In this document: positions 11,761-23,835 of the stretch, one piece after another
Layout of the letters: every line of letters starts with the position of its first letter
How positions within the stretch are numbered: the first letter of the stretch is position 1
NCBI RefSeq assembly: GCF_033958435.1
Contig: NC_134147.1
Span: forward strand, 47,486,001-47,550,000
Length of the DNA: 64,000 bases
Source: Carettochelys insculpta
Lineage: Eukaryota > Chordata > Testudines > Carettochelyidae
Reading direction: 5' to 3'
Program-made: the position numbers and the translations under genes
The notes under the pieces: model-generated
What the model was told of the DNA's origin: nothing
Database searches by the model: none
The model's input: only the letters and a program-made list of their open reading frames with translations

Positions 11761-12749
11761 AGAGCAGAAAGGAGACCCTATGCGTCAGCATGATAGGTGA
11801 GGAACCTGCACATGTGACAGAGATGCCCATTATAGTCACTGGCCGAGGGTTAACAGGTCCTGTGCAAGTCCTGTCTCAGAGCTGAGGAACTCAGGTAGCT
11901 AGTAAACTACTTTCATGGTGTTTATGGAGTAGGATGTGAGATCTCTGCTGACTGCTTATAAGTTATCCATATTCAAAATTGTTGTGCACAGGTAGTATTT
12001 AAGGGATAATATAACTACACTGAAAATTATGCTTACGGACTTCGAGTAAAAATTAGTCACTAGGGAGTTGTATGCCTTAGATATCTGATTCAAATGGCAA
12101 GGTAGTCACCCCTCCCTGGTCAGCTGATGATGCAAAGGAAGACGCGCTTGTCTATCCTTGCCCTATCTCTGAGCAGTCAATGGAAGGCCGTCAAAGTAAA
12201 CAGCAAATAATTAAAATCACTATGAGGTAAAAATGGAACATTGTAATAGAAAGGGGATCCCCTTCCCTGTAAATACAGGCAAAAGATTGATTCAGTTAAT
12301 CACAGGGTACAAGATATCTGCATCCAATCACTGAGGAAGGCTTCAGGAAAAAATGAATCCTAGTTTATGGGAAATCAGTTTGCAGCTGACTGAATTCAGC
12401 ATGGAGAGAACCTATTTCATTAGGTAGGAAAGGTAACTGTTTCAAGGTATAAGCCCTACTTCATGTTTTATTATTTTGTTTTATATTGTAACTATTTGTT
12501 TCCATCACGCTCTCCAGATTCTAGACCTTGAGAGGCTGCTGGGCCAATGGGCTGAGTGTTTGAGTGCCTGATAGGTGTTTGAGACCTAACATGCAGACCC
12601 CAATGGACAAGTCTCCCTGTCACTGGAGGCAGTTGGTAACAAGGGAACTCTCAGCCCTGGGAGCCTGAGAACTATCCATGGCCTACCACTTGTCAGGCTT
12701 TTAGAGGTGCCACTGTAAAAGAGGGATGTGAAGGTGGATAATGAGGTAG

Positions 12750-12939
12750 CTAGTCTCCAAGAGGTAGCCATGTTAGTCTGTAGCTTCACAAATAACAAGG
12801 TTGTGGCACATTATTGGCAAACAAATTTATTAGGTCATGGGCTCTTGTGGGCAAAACATCTGAGGAAGTGGGTTTTACCCATGAAACTCGTGACCTAGTA
12901 GGTTTGTTAGCCTCTAGGGTGCCACAGGACTGCTATTAT
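12750..12939 (+). mobile_element. Foldback/Penelope-like terminal repeat copy with 11-bp target duplication
   Basis: The left end reads AGGTAGCCATGTTAGTCTGT, then a diverged first arm (GTGGCACATTATTGGC, GGGCTCTTGTGGGCAAAA). The second arm is the inverse: CATCTGAGGAAGTGGG, ACCCATGAAACTCGTGACC and GGGTGCCACAGGACTG. The direct repeat TAATGAGGTAG flanks it (12739-12749 and 12940-12950). It has the same layout as the copies at 6.9 and 17.8 kb. The hammerhead-like core at 12860-12886 keeps both boxes. Confidence 0.82.
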
Positions 12940-13064
12940 TAATGAGGTAGGTGGGTGTGGGGAGCTCCACCTAAGTCTGATGAGTATTGTGGGAGAAAGC
13001 CCAAAGGTGCTGCTTTGCAAATAGATCAGATGGGCAATGGAGGCTGACAGCGTGGGTCACCAGG

Positions 13065-13221
13065 AGGTCTGTTCTCCACCACTGGCTTTTTTAAGTCAAA
13101 ATTGGCGGGATTTGTAAAAGCTCTGCTCTAGCAATGATTTTGGGGAAGTTCTGTGGCCTTGCTACATGAGGTCAGATGAGATGATCTCAGTCCTCCCTTC
13201 TGGCCTAGGAATCAATGAATC
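13065..13221 (+). mobile_element. CR1 LINE 3' tail fragment, diverged
   Basis: The same subfamily end as the copy at 34.3 kb: AAGCTCTGCTCTAGCAATGA, GAAGTTCTGTGGCCTTGCTA, GAGGTCAGATGAGATGATCT and CCCTTCTGGCCTAGGAATCA. It ends AATGAATCC. It immediately precedes a GC-rich repeat that begins near 13310. Confidence 0.78.
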
Positions 13222-13307
13222 CACAAGGAACTGTCAGAGACAGGAGAGATTTTTGGCCGGGCCAGGAGACAGGTCTGGAAAAGAGAGGCAGATTTGTGGA
13301 TCATCAG

Positions 13308-14090
13308 TAGGGTGACCAGGTGCCTGATTTTTGACTGGAACTCCCATCTGAAAAAGGATCCCGGTGGTTCCAGTCAGTGCTGCTGATTGGCCCATTGACT
13401 GTCTGGTTGGCTGTGCCATGCTGCGGGGCTGGCAAGATCCAGGCTATCTTCTGTGCTGTATGGCTCCCAGAAGGCAGCTGGCATGTCCTCACTCTGGCTC
13501 TTGCACATAAAGGCAGCCAGGGGGTGCTACATGCTGTCCAGTGCAGACCCCCTCCCTCACTCTGAACCCCTCAGCCCCCTCCTGTACCCAAAATCCCTCA
13601 TCCTTGTCCCCACATCAGAACTTGCATCCCCAGCTGGAGCCCCCCCGCCCCGCACTCCAACCCCCTGTCCCTGCACCCAGCCTGGAGGTTTGTCCCACAC
13701 TCTGAGCCCCTAATTTTGGCCCCTCCTGGAACCCAGACCTTCACCCCAAAGTCTGCACATTTTCCTACACCTCAAACCCTGCCTTAGTTCGTTCTTATCT
13801 GCTGAATCTGTGTATTCCAAACACCTCATCTGCGGCCCCATACTAGAGCTCCCGCACCCAGGTGGTGCCCTGACCCCCCCCCACATCCAAGCCCCCTGAG
13901 GCCAGCCAGTGAGAATGAGTGAGTGATTGAAGGTGGGGGGAGTGGGTGACAGAAGGAGGGGAGGATGGAGGGAGTTGGGGAGAGCCTTGGGCAGGCAGAG
14001 AATAGGTGGGGCCTTGGGGAGGCAGGGCAGGACTGGGGCAAGGATGTCAGAGTTTGTGTGAGTAGGAAATTGGCAACTCTAATGGTCAGT
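13308..14090 (+). repeat. GC-rich dispersed repeat, turtle type
   Basis: It starts AGGGTGACCAGGTGCCTGAT, continues AAAGGATCCCGGTGG and then a long C-rich tract (CACTCTGAACCCCTCAGCC and onward), and ends near TTGGCAACTCTAATGGTC. I recognise the start and the tract of repeated 'CC...ACCCC' phrases from a repeat common in chelonian genomes. A diverged start of the same family occurs at 33640. Frames on both strands here (for example 13826-14122) come from the low-complexity C-rich composition. Confidence 0.6.
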
Positions 14091-14224
14091 GCAAAGGTTG
14101 TAGTTGGCTCTGTCTTTGGCAATGAAATTACCCAGAGGTAAGATTAGACCGTGGCAGGCCACCAGATGCAACATAACCTGCACCTCTGCAGGTACAGCTG
14201 CTTGCAGCTCCCTGTTGACCACAC

Positions 14225-14340
14225 TCACCATTTCTGGCCAACTGGAGCTGCAGGAAGTGGAGGGGGCCAGGCAACTGCTTCCCACTGGTTCCCATTGGCC
14301 AGGAACGGGAAGCTGTGGCCACAGGGAGAGGTCAATGGCT
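14225..14340 (+). repeat. Fragment of the same GC-rich repeat family
   Basis: CCACTGGTTCCCATTGGCCA followed by GGAACGGGAAGCTG is the CCCATTGGCC motif I associate with that family's interior. Boundaries are uncertain. Confidence 0.4.
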
Positions 14341-14399
14341 TTACCTATGGACATGCAGGTAACTAAGGAAGGAGACCAAGGACAGAAAAGGTGGGAGGG

Positions 14400-17300
14400 T
14401 CACTGAAGGAAATTCTGACAGAGCAAATAGAGAGGTGGGAGGAGAACCAGTAAAGGACACAGTCCCCAGTGTCAAAATGTCAAGAGAAATAGGGTTGATT
14501 GTGTTAGAGGCAGCTGGCAGGTCCAGGAGGAAGAGGCTACAGTCGTGGTTCTGAGCTTTGGTGAGGGAGAGGTCATTAGGGACTGTGTGCATATGCTGTT
14601 CCTGTCTTAAAAGCCCTCACACAGGCAGAGCTACAGCCTGGGCAAACATGTTTGTCACAGAAGAATGCATGAAGAGTTCGGCTGCTTGGCATGTCTACAT
14701 GGAGATCCAGCAATGGTGGGTAGCTAAATATAGTAATCTCCCCGCATGTTGCATTTATCTCATAGTATCACAAGGACTTTCGACAGAGGAGCTGTCACTA
14801 GTGTATGTCAGAAGACAAACAAAACTAATGTGTTTTTGCCTTTGCATGAGAAAATAGGCTTTTCAGTTTTGCTAAACCTGCACAGGAAACATAAAGCTGA
14901 TTGCAGAAGCAACAAAAGAGCATAAATTATTTAAAAATGAAGTTCTAGCAAAATACTGCGTGACAGAATAGCCAAATTATCATGCTAGCTCTGCTGAAGT
15001 ATTTTGGAGACTTTCACTCAGCAGCTTCTTGGTACTGCTCAGAAAACACTAATTTTTTTAAAACAAAATTTTGAAATGTTTGCCAAAGGCAGCAATTAGA
15101 AGACAGTGTTTTCTTTCCAGATTACGTGCATGGAAATCGGGCAGTGTATTAGAAATTCCAATGAAATCAATTATACAGCCATTTTTTAAATATTCAAACA
15201 TAATGCTTGATTTTTGTTTCCCATTGTATCACTATTTATAGAGTTAATGTGATGGACGAGAGCTTTATGTGAATAGTCGATTTATCTCTGCTTCTTGTCA
15301 CTTGGGAAAGATCTATAAGCAGCGTATCTCCACTACTGGAGAATAACAATTCACAAAGGACTGGCATCAACTAATTTTTAATTATAGATCAATAACAGAT
15401 TTTTCTTTTGCTGATTTTGCAAAATAGCACGTACAGCTCAATAGCTCCGTGGGAGTTTTATGGGTTCTTAATGTATTTCAAAGTAAAGGATAATTTGAAA
15501 TCAACAACAACGTGTCTGTTTAGAGCACTTCTTACTGGTTCATGTGTGTTCTAAAACTTTGGTTCTTCACAGACATATACATTTAGTATGGGCTATCTGT
15601 ACTGGCTTAGACTGCCTGGTTCTTATTTATTTTATCTGCGTACATAGATTCCAGTGAAATGCTTTCACCTTGGTAATCCTGACACTTGATTCCCATTGTG
15701 CAGCATTTCTTTTAAAGCTAAGAAGCCTGTGTGTCTGCTTACCTCTTCTGTCTGACAAACATGTATTCTCAGGGGCTGTGAGAGTCTGCTGCATCTCCTC
15801 CCAGAAACGCGGGCAGAGCCCTTGTAGTAACCAGCTTTCTATCCAGGGCTGTATAGAAGACACCTTGGTTTATTTGTTGCTGTAGAAGGATCAGCAGTGG
15901 TCAGGAAAAATGGCTGAAAACGCAGAAGAAGAGTCAGAGTGTACAGTCCTGTGAGTAAAGACATAGGGACTGTGTAGGGTTTTTCAGGATTCGTCTTGGT
16001 TCAAGATCACTGAAGCAGAGTTCATCTCCTCCCTCTATGTTCTACAGCAGCAGAAACTCTTCAGGCATTTAATATATTAAGAGTAATATAATATAATATA
16101 AGAGCAATAATCATGGAGAGATTCTCATGGGCCTGGATGGTCATTCTGGATCCAGCTGGTAACCAGCTCTTTATTATGTCTCCTGCCCCAGAGTCCTCTG
16201 AAGTTTAGCAACTGAGCAAAGATGAGCAGTTAACAGTGTGACCTGCCTGTAGGGTGTAAACCCCACACTGGCTAATTGCTAACTGGAGCTGGGCAGCTCC
16301 ATTAGGGCACCTGGAGGATGGGCCAGTCCCAATGACAGCTGGGAGAAGAGCTGGTGGGTACTGTAAAGAAAGGAAGCTAAGGAGAGAAGGGGTGCCAGAG
16401 AGGTGAAAACAAATTACACTTGGCCCTCCTGGGAGACATTCACTTGTGAGAGGATCACAGGGGAAACTCAAGGGGTTGGGGGTCAAATTTCAAGCCTGAG
16501 GAGGCCAGAAGTAGCTAATATTTATATTTTCATATGGGAATTTTGGAGGCCAGCAGGACAAGCACCTGATGAGGCCCCACTGTGAAAGGGAGCGAAACCT
16601 TGAGAAGCCATGGGCCTGGGAAAACAGAGAGGTGGTGAAATCCAGTGAAGAGGGGGTGCAAAGACCACTGGTCCTAGAGTCAGGGCAGAAGACCTGTCAC
16701 AAGGCCTTGGAATTATTTGTTGGAGAGGACTTTGTTGCCATGGAAGTGAGTCAGGGAGCTGATGACTAGAAGTGACCAGGCTGCAGGGTTGAACCAGAAG
16801 AAGCAGCACATCACCGTGGACTCTGCACTAGGTAGCACTCAATTCTTGATACAGCTTTATGAGTGCCATCTACTGGCACTTAAGTCTTGACTCATTTCCA
16901 TCTGGTTGAGAGCTCCAGTTCTAGCAGGCTTATTACAGAAACTGTATGAATGTATGTATGGTGCTGTTACTACCTACAGACTTTGAAGTGATTGAACTTC
17001 CACCAGAACTTAGATTTTAATCATCACTTTGATCTCTGGCTCTGCTACAGGACCAGATACAAATGTGTCTAGACTCTGTAAACTTAAAATTGCACAGGAA
17101 TATTAGATGTGACATTTTTCAGAAGTCGAGTGAATGTTGTTATTCATGAATCAGATTGAAATCCAAGGGGAATGCGTATTTTTTCACTGGTTAGAGACTT
17201 CTAAAGTTTCTCTAACCTACTTGATCTCGACAGTACCTTGAGGTAGACATTGGGAACAAGAAAAACTAATGGTACACTGTCAACTTGTTTTTTAAATGGG

Positions 17301-17655
17301 TCATTTTTTTCCCCAGACTGTCTTCAAATAGTATGTCCAGAAATGAATTTACATTAAACAAAAAATTCCAGGTGAGATTCCAGCAATGCTCAATATTGGC
17401 CGAACTCTGCTCCTGTTGGGCTTTAATGTTCAGGTTCACATTAGCCATAACCAGAGCAGAGTTATGCTACCACAAAGTGCTTGTGTCTATCCCCACCAAA
17501 GGGGACTCGCTGAAATCAGTGGTAAAACTTTGATTGACCAGTGGGGGAATAGGATTTCACTCTGTCCTTTTCCTGCTCCCATGCCTGATGCTTATGAGAG
17601 TCTTTTCAAGTCAGGGCAGAGTCTTCTGATTGATTATGCAGTGTGAATAGCAAAT
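14400..17655. other. Intronic sequence, no feature assigned
   Basis: 14880-15560 is AT-rich, has no visible repeat, and is one of the cleanest unique stretches. 16200-16810 is purine-rich with chance frames. No gene or RNA feature is supported. Confidence 0.55.
16084..16100 (+). repeat. Short (TAATA)n-type microsatellite
   Basis: TAATATAATATAATATA: three units of ATATA/TAATA. Confidence 0.85.
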
Positions 17656-18084
17656 GGGCTTGTCTTCACTACGATGCTAATTTACCATCGCTACACTCTT
17701 CTGTCAGTATCAGAGCAGTAGCCATGTTAGTCTGTATCCGCCAAAACAATGAAGTCCTGTGGCACTTTACAGACTAACAGATGTCGTGGAGCCTAAGCTT
17801 TTATGGGCATACTGATGAATGCATCTGACAAAGTGCGTCTTTGCCCACGTAAGCTTATGCTCCACTATATCTGTAATCTATAAGGTGACAAAGGACGACT
17901 TATTGTTTCTTCTGTCAGTGGAATTCATCTGCCTCAATGAGAGGCCATAGCTGTGTTGTGGGCATAGGGTTTCTCACCAACGCAGCTTGGTGTAAACATC
18001 TTGTGAAGTTATGTTGCTCAGGGGATGACTTTTTCACTTAGCTGAGGGATGTTACTCACATCGATTTAAGCAGTAGTGTAGCCA
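17656..18084. mobile_element. hAT-like element interrupted by a foldback insertion
   Basis: It begins GGGCTTGTCTTCACTACG and ends near AGTAGTGTAGCCAGA, a degenerate inverted terminus of the TGTCTACACTA type. The foldback element 17709-17907 sits inside it. Removing that insertion and one duplicated 12-mer leaves a continuous element of about 218 bp. Confidence 0.55.
17709..17907 (+). mobile_element. Foldback/Penelope-like terminal repeat copy with 12-bp target duplication
   Basis: It starts ATCAGAGCAGTAGCCATGTT and contains GTCCTGTGGCACTTTACAGA. The two inverted arms meet around 17810-17835, and it ends CTATAAGGTGACAAAGGACG. The 12-bp direct repeat TCTTCTGTCAGT lies at 17697-17708 and 17908-17919. 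The insertion splits a hAT-like element (17656-18084), so it is the younger of the two. Confidence 0.85.
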
Positions 18085-18107
18085 GATCAAAGTGTCTCTG
18101 CATCTCT

Positions 18108-18392
18108 CAGGGCACATCTACACTTACTGGGAGATTGACCTGGTTAGGGACAATCTTCCGGGTTCAGTTTTGCTCACCTACTGGGGAACTATCAGGGCTC
18201 AACAGTTGACTCAGCTACTCCTCATCCTCATGAGGAGTGTGGGAGGTTGATGGTAACGTTTCTCCTGTCGACCTCCGCCAGTGAGGACAGCCAGTAAGTC
18301 ATTTGTAGATAAGTCGATTCCAGCTACTCAATTGTCATAGCTGGAATCGAGCATCTAGGATCAACTTTCAGGTCTAGTGTAGACCTGCCCTC
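18108..18392. mobile_element. Non-autonomous hAT-like TIR element
   Basis: The termini are CAGGGCACATCTACACT and AGTGTAGACCTGCCCTC in inverted orientation. The interior holds a palindromic stretch (GTCGATTCCAGCTA with TAGCTGGAATCGA). The element lies 23 bp after the previous hAT-like element. Confidence 0.75.
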
Positions 18393-18839
18393 AGACTCCC
18401 GGGGTAAATAAATAGAAGTAGCAAGAATATTTATCGTACAACTGCTGTCAGCTGTGGCAGCCATAGAGTTCGCTTCTAACTCTAGCGGGTAGAACATTTC
18501 AGACAGATTTCTCAAGTGGCCAGGATGTGTTGATGGTGGAATGGATATGATTATGGCATGCGTTTGTTTGGCAATGGTACCAGCCAGGAATGAAGGCTCA
18601 GTCGTGCTTAGGGCTGTACAAAGACAACCTCCTCCACAAATGCTCCCCAGTCCCAAAGAGTTTACAGTCTTGCATGGGACAGGAGGTGAGTGGTGGTGTG
18701 CTGCTGTGTGTGTACCTAGTTTCTGGTTTGGTGGATAGTGGGTGTGCTGATGCTGCAGTTAAGGTCTACCAGACCCTTGTAGACACCCCCAGGATGAGGT
18801 CCAATGTTCAGAGTGAGTACTGCAGCCCATGAGCGCAGG

Positions 18840-19320
18840 GCAGTCTTGCCTACTAGTTAGGGTCAGTACAGTGACCCTTTAGTGCAGGGTTGCATGGCTT
18901 GATGACCAGGGCCATCACCACTGGGAATGGTTGCTGCAGTAGTGAGCCTGGTCCACCCGACTTCTCTGGGGCCCAACCGAGGGCCCTAACCGTGGTGGAT
19001 TGCTCTGCCAATGGGCCAGCAGGAAAGCCAAGCACAACATGCTGACCTTGCATGGGTCAGAGATCCCACTCAATCTCCCTGCCTGGGTCACTTCATACCA
19101 GGCTTCCTAAAACTGCAGTCCTTGGGGCACCGGGGTCTCCAGGATCCTTGGCACAGGCACCTGGGACTGATGGCACAAGATCTCTGGTTATGGTCCCAGG
19201 ATCTCCTGCTCCTGCAGATAAGGGCTGTAGCCCCCACTTAGCTCAGACTGAGCTGGGCTGCTCTCCTCCATATTGGCCTAGCATGTGGAGTCTGCCCAGT
19301 GTGGGACTGACCCTTTCCTG
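18840..19320 (-). repeat. GC-rich repeat, LTR-like, unclassified
   Basis: GGGGCCCAACCGAGGGCCCT, GGGTCACTTCATACCAGG and CAGTCCTTGGGGCACCGG resemble pieces of chelonian LTR-type repeats. Neither ends nor coding remnants are clear. Confidence 0.35.
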
Positions 19321-19509
19321 ACTAGCATGGGGTGTGTATATTCTGTCACACATGGCTATGGCCATGGGAGCACAGGGAAATAAAGACACAGTGTTTCGGG
19401 ATGTTGGTAGTATTGGGAGGCCCCACTTAGAGACCAAGGAATGTTCTAGAAGCTGGACAAGGAGGTAGTAAAAAGACAGGCCCTGCCCCAAAGAGCTCAC
19501 TTTCTCCAC

Positions 19510-22500
19510 CACATGGATGCAGGTACTGCGTTAAGGGAGGCAGGCTAAGGAGCAGCCGCAATGTGTGGAGGAGACAGACAAGTGACTGTGAGTGGTGAGA
19601 GGAAAGGATCGGATAGCAATGATCTGCCTGTCTGAGTGTGGGTTTTATACCGCCCTGCCTAAACTCAGCAGCGACAGCAGCGATAGGGCTGATCTCTGGG
19701 GAGTCTCTGGCTGTCCCTTTTGCCTCTTGGGAACTCTGCCAGGGCCGGCTTTGTCTCTATCTGCGGGTCTCTCTGGTTGCTCATCCACGTCTCATTGGGG
19801 GCAGTTACGTAGCAAGGTGATGAGCATGGTTTTGCACCGACTGCCTCTGTGCGCAGCATAGCTAGGCTTCTGGTCACGTGTATCCATCCAAAATACATAT
19901 TCTCTCACCCGCCTTATCTCCAGCATGCGCTAAGCAGCTTCTTTGAGGTTCGAGACCAGGAAGTTAATGGGAAACGAGGCAGTTGGCTCATTTTGTTCTC
20001 AGGCACAGCTGAGTAAATCCAGACCAAATCCATTGGCTTTTGGGTTTTCACCATTCTGCGTAGGAGATAAGAAGAATTTGACCCAATGGGTTAAGCCTTT
20101 GTAAGTGAAATATCAGCCAGAAGAGAAGAATTAATATTTAAACTGGCATTAAATGTGTCTCCCTGTTTTACCCTGTGGCTTTAATCTAAATATGGGCATG
20201 AACTTGATATAGCTAAATATTTTGGCAAGCTGTAATTCTGCTTACACAATCCAGCTCAGCTCAGTAGGATGGAGAGGGGAGAGTTGAAAGTTTCAGCATA
20301 TTAACTTTTTGACAATGCGGGGCAGGTGGGGCTCCTGTTCTCCAGCTGAGACCTGTCTGTGCCAGAAGGGGACAGTGTAAGTTGAGGTGGGAGGAGGTAC
20401 ATTAAAGAAAGTGACAGAAGAGTTGACTTTCCAGGCTATCTTCTCTCTCAGATGTGTGGGTGGATTTGTGCCACTGCATATCTTATAACTCTCCCTTCTT
20501 TATTTGATAAAGGAATCACCCGTTTTCTGGCTGGAGATGCTTCCTATCCATTCGTTGCTGGTACATTTTCATGCTCCTCAGGACCTATTTAAATGCATGT
20601 GTCACTATCCATTAAATGACTGGAAAAATAAATACTGTAACTAATGGGAAACTCTAATCCCTGTTAAAATCACTGTTATCTTCACCTACACCCTGGCTTT
20701 GTTGTTAATATTTAGATTACAGTAGCGACAGAGATCAGTCCCTGTGTGGCTGCCACTATATAGAAATTGTGTGCTCCAGATGGCCTGTAATCGAGTGCCC
20801 TGATCTTGCATTGCAAAATGTGTGGTTGAAAGGTGTATGTCTGCAGTTCTCTGTGTAGGATTGGGCTTAAATAGGTGATGGACAAAGGAAGCTTCGTTAT
20901 CTTCTGTGACAGGTAGGGACTTAAAGCAGACAGATGTTACCGGGCTTACCCCAGGTCGTAGAGCTTGGGAGAAAAGTGATACCTCTTGTGTACTAGTCAG
21001 TCTGCTCACCACACGGCTGCCCTCTGTTTCTTCCAAGCCTGCCCCCTCCTTTTCAAATAAACAATGGGAAGGGAACAAAAAAAATCAGTAAAGTTTATCT
21101 TGTGGGATCTCCTGGACTTGCCCCCTGCAAGGTGATTGTAGCTTTTGGATCCAGAGTCCTTCCTATGTGAGGTTAATAGATAACCACAGGGATGTGAGGG
21201 ACAGTACCTGACGTATCCTATCCCCTCTGGCTGCATGGTCCTGGCAAGGGTCGCATGGTGCCATTGGATGGATCTCTGAGCAGTGGCACAAGGGGGATAC
21301 TGGACCCGAGGGGGTGCACAGGCTAGTAACAGGGCTCCCGGCTTTGATCAACATATGCAGTGCCGTCTCCTTTGCTCTGCTGCATTCTGCCCTGAATGCT
21401 GCCAGGGATCTCACTGGCCATTTGGTGGTGCTCATACATTTTGCGAGTTTCTACAAGGGAGACAGGTGGAAAGGATGTACCAGGGTATAGTGCTGAGAAG
21501 TGAAAGGTGGGGGATTGGCTACTCTAAGGAGACACTGAGGAACAATACGCCTTTGGCTGCTTGGGTTCAATAGTTTTAAATACAGATACTACCCCAACCA
21601 TGGGACTAAGTCTCCCAAGGCCTTTTCCCTCATTTTCTGGCATGCTGTTTATGGACCCGGGCTACTTTAACATGGGCTTCAGGTTCCTGAGCTTTGAACG
21701 GCATTGCCCTGAACTTGAGCTAACAGGGCCAGGGAGCCTTTTGGAAGGAAACACTTAAATTAATAAAAGGGTAAGATGGTGCTAAAGTGAGAATTTCACC
21801 CTCATTTCTAAGTCTCTGCCTGTCTGCTGTGACCTGGTTCCATTTCTCAGCTCAGAGAGCTTCCAATTCCACAAATACTCTGCTGCAGTGTGAAAGTAGC
21901 TAAGGCTTATAGGTATCACACAGTGTCAGCCTTTATTTATTCTCCTGTGCAGTTAGGTGTGTGGCTTGATACGTGAACCCTTCTGGAATAGAAAAGAGAG
22001 AGGGGCTCTTTTGTAATGGAACAGGTTTTGATGTCCCTAAAGGCATTTCATTGCAGCCAGCGTTCCTGCCAGACCATACAGCTTGTGTGAAAAACTTTGG
22101 ATCACCTCAAAAAAAAAGAAAAAAAGCAAAATGTCAGAATGACTACCAGAAGGCAGAATCTAGCATATGCTGCTCATTTGGATTGCAGCACTATTAAAAT
22201 CCTCTCCAGTTGCACCCGGAATCAAATTTGGACTTCCTACATGGCACGCTGGGTGCCAAAAGGTGCCATCGATGCCTTGCTTTGCTGTAATCCAGCCCTT
22301 TTGAAATTACAACGCAGCTGTTCATGACAAAGTAGATTTGTCAACTTGTCATGGAAGGGAAAGAGAAGAAGGGGTTGCAGATGCATTTTCCCACCCTGTA
22401 CTAATAACACCTAAACAAGAGTCACTCAAATTTGCACTGAGTCACATATAATCAATACACATCTGCTTGTACATGAATGAGTGTACACTGGTACCTGTTT

Positions 22501-23520
22501 ACCACTGATTAAGCTTCATTAGTGATTACTTTGTCTTTAGAAGGAAAAAAAACGTCTCTAATTAACGTCTAGCATATAGCATGGTCTCTCATTCTTCCTT
22601 CGTAGACCTTAAGTTCTAACAGGACCATTAGCCTGCAGTACATTTGTCTGTATTTAAATGTAACTACATTTCCTTGAAAAGACCATCTGTTCATAAAGAC
22701 CATCTTTGTCAGGCTCCCAGCAGTAAACTTCAGAGTAGTAGAATTAGCAAAGGGCTGTATTTAAATGAAAATATATGTGGATTGAGATGAGGCGAAGCTG
22801 TTCTCTACACAGGAATATGGTGCTGTGCTGCAGATTGTAATTAGCTTCCTGCTTTTCTCTTCGAGCCTTCTTTGTGTGTACAGCAAATTCTGCCATCTTA
22901 CACTGAATCATTTTTTACTTTCTGCCCACAAAGAGGGGGTACTTGAATGAAATGTTTCAACTGCCAAGTTTCCTGCACAATGATTGCGTTAAAAGTGTTG
23001 ACAAACTGTCGGTTTTAGTTTGCAAAAATGAGGCTCTTACCATTTAATCAAATTAATCATAAATATGCATGTTACAAATCTCCATGTTAAGAGCCAGATT
23101 GGGGCCCTCCTCCCCCTTTTAGTCCTGCTGAGTAACATTTTACTCTGTGAGTAGTCCAATGCAAGGAATAAATCTGTTGCTAGAATACTATGCTCACCAG
23201 TGTGAGTAAAGATGGCAAACTCCTGCATCATATGTTGGCATCCCTTAAGTAAATAACTTCTCTGTGTCAATAAAAAGACTTGACTAAACTGGAAGCCACT
23301 GAGAGGGACTCTTGCCGTCATTTCTGAAAGGAAAGGACATGGTCTGTCTGAGGTTAATGGTACAGAGGAAGTGCAAGAATGCTGTAGGTGCAGCTGGTAA
23401 CTGTCTCGTATTACACAAAATACTTCAATTACATCCATGTAGATTACACAAACACAGCCCTTTAATCACAGCCCACAGAAACATGGCTAGGGCAATAGGG
23501 CACAAACAAGGTACGTTTCT
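19510..23520. other. Intronic sequence, no feature assigned
   Basis: Minus frames at 20686-21078 (130 codons) and 23037-23438 (133 codons) match no family I know. An A-rich tract lies at 22109-22127. No transposon ends were recognised. Confidence 0.5.
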
Positions 23521-23835
23521 TTGTGGTCAATGGGGCCACAGCCACCCCGGGTCCTGAGGCGAGGTGGACTGGCAGCTTGGCAGCCATGGATGTGGTGGGG
23601 CCCAGTGCAGTCAGGCCTATGCCCTGCTGAGACTGCAGCTCTGGGCCCCCGCCCTTCCTCAGAGCCATGTGGAGCTGTGCTGCCACAGCTCTTCAAAGGG
23701 GCCTGGAGCTCCGGCCACCACTGCTGCCAAAGTACCAGTGGTGATGGCTGGAGCTCTGGGTCCCTTTGAAATGCTGGGCCCTGAGGCAACTGCCACCTCC
23801 CTCTGCCCGCCTCAGCCAATGAGCCTGTGTGCAGT
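23521..23835 (-). repeat. GC-rich dispersed repeat, copy 1
   Basis: It shares GCCACCACTGCTGCC and GGGTCCCTTTGAAATGCTGG followed by GCAACTGCC with the copies near 36.0 and 50.8 kb. The minus-strand translation gives GRWQLPQGPAFQRDP, similar to GQLPPGPEFQRG at 50.9 kb. The 186-codon minus frame (23487-24047) is largely explained by this repeat. Confidence 0.55.
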
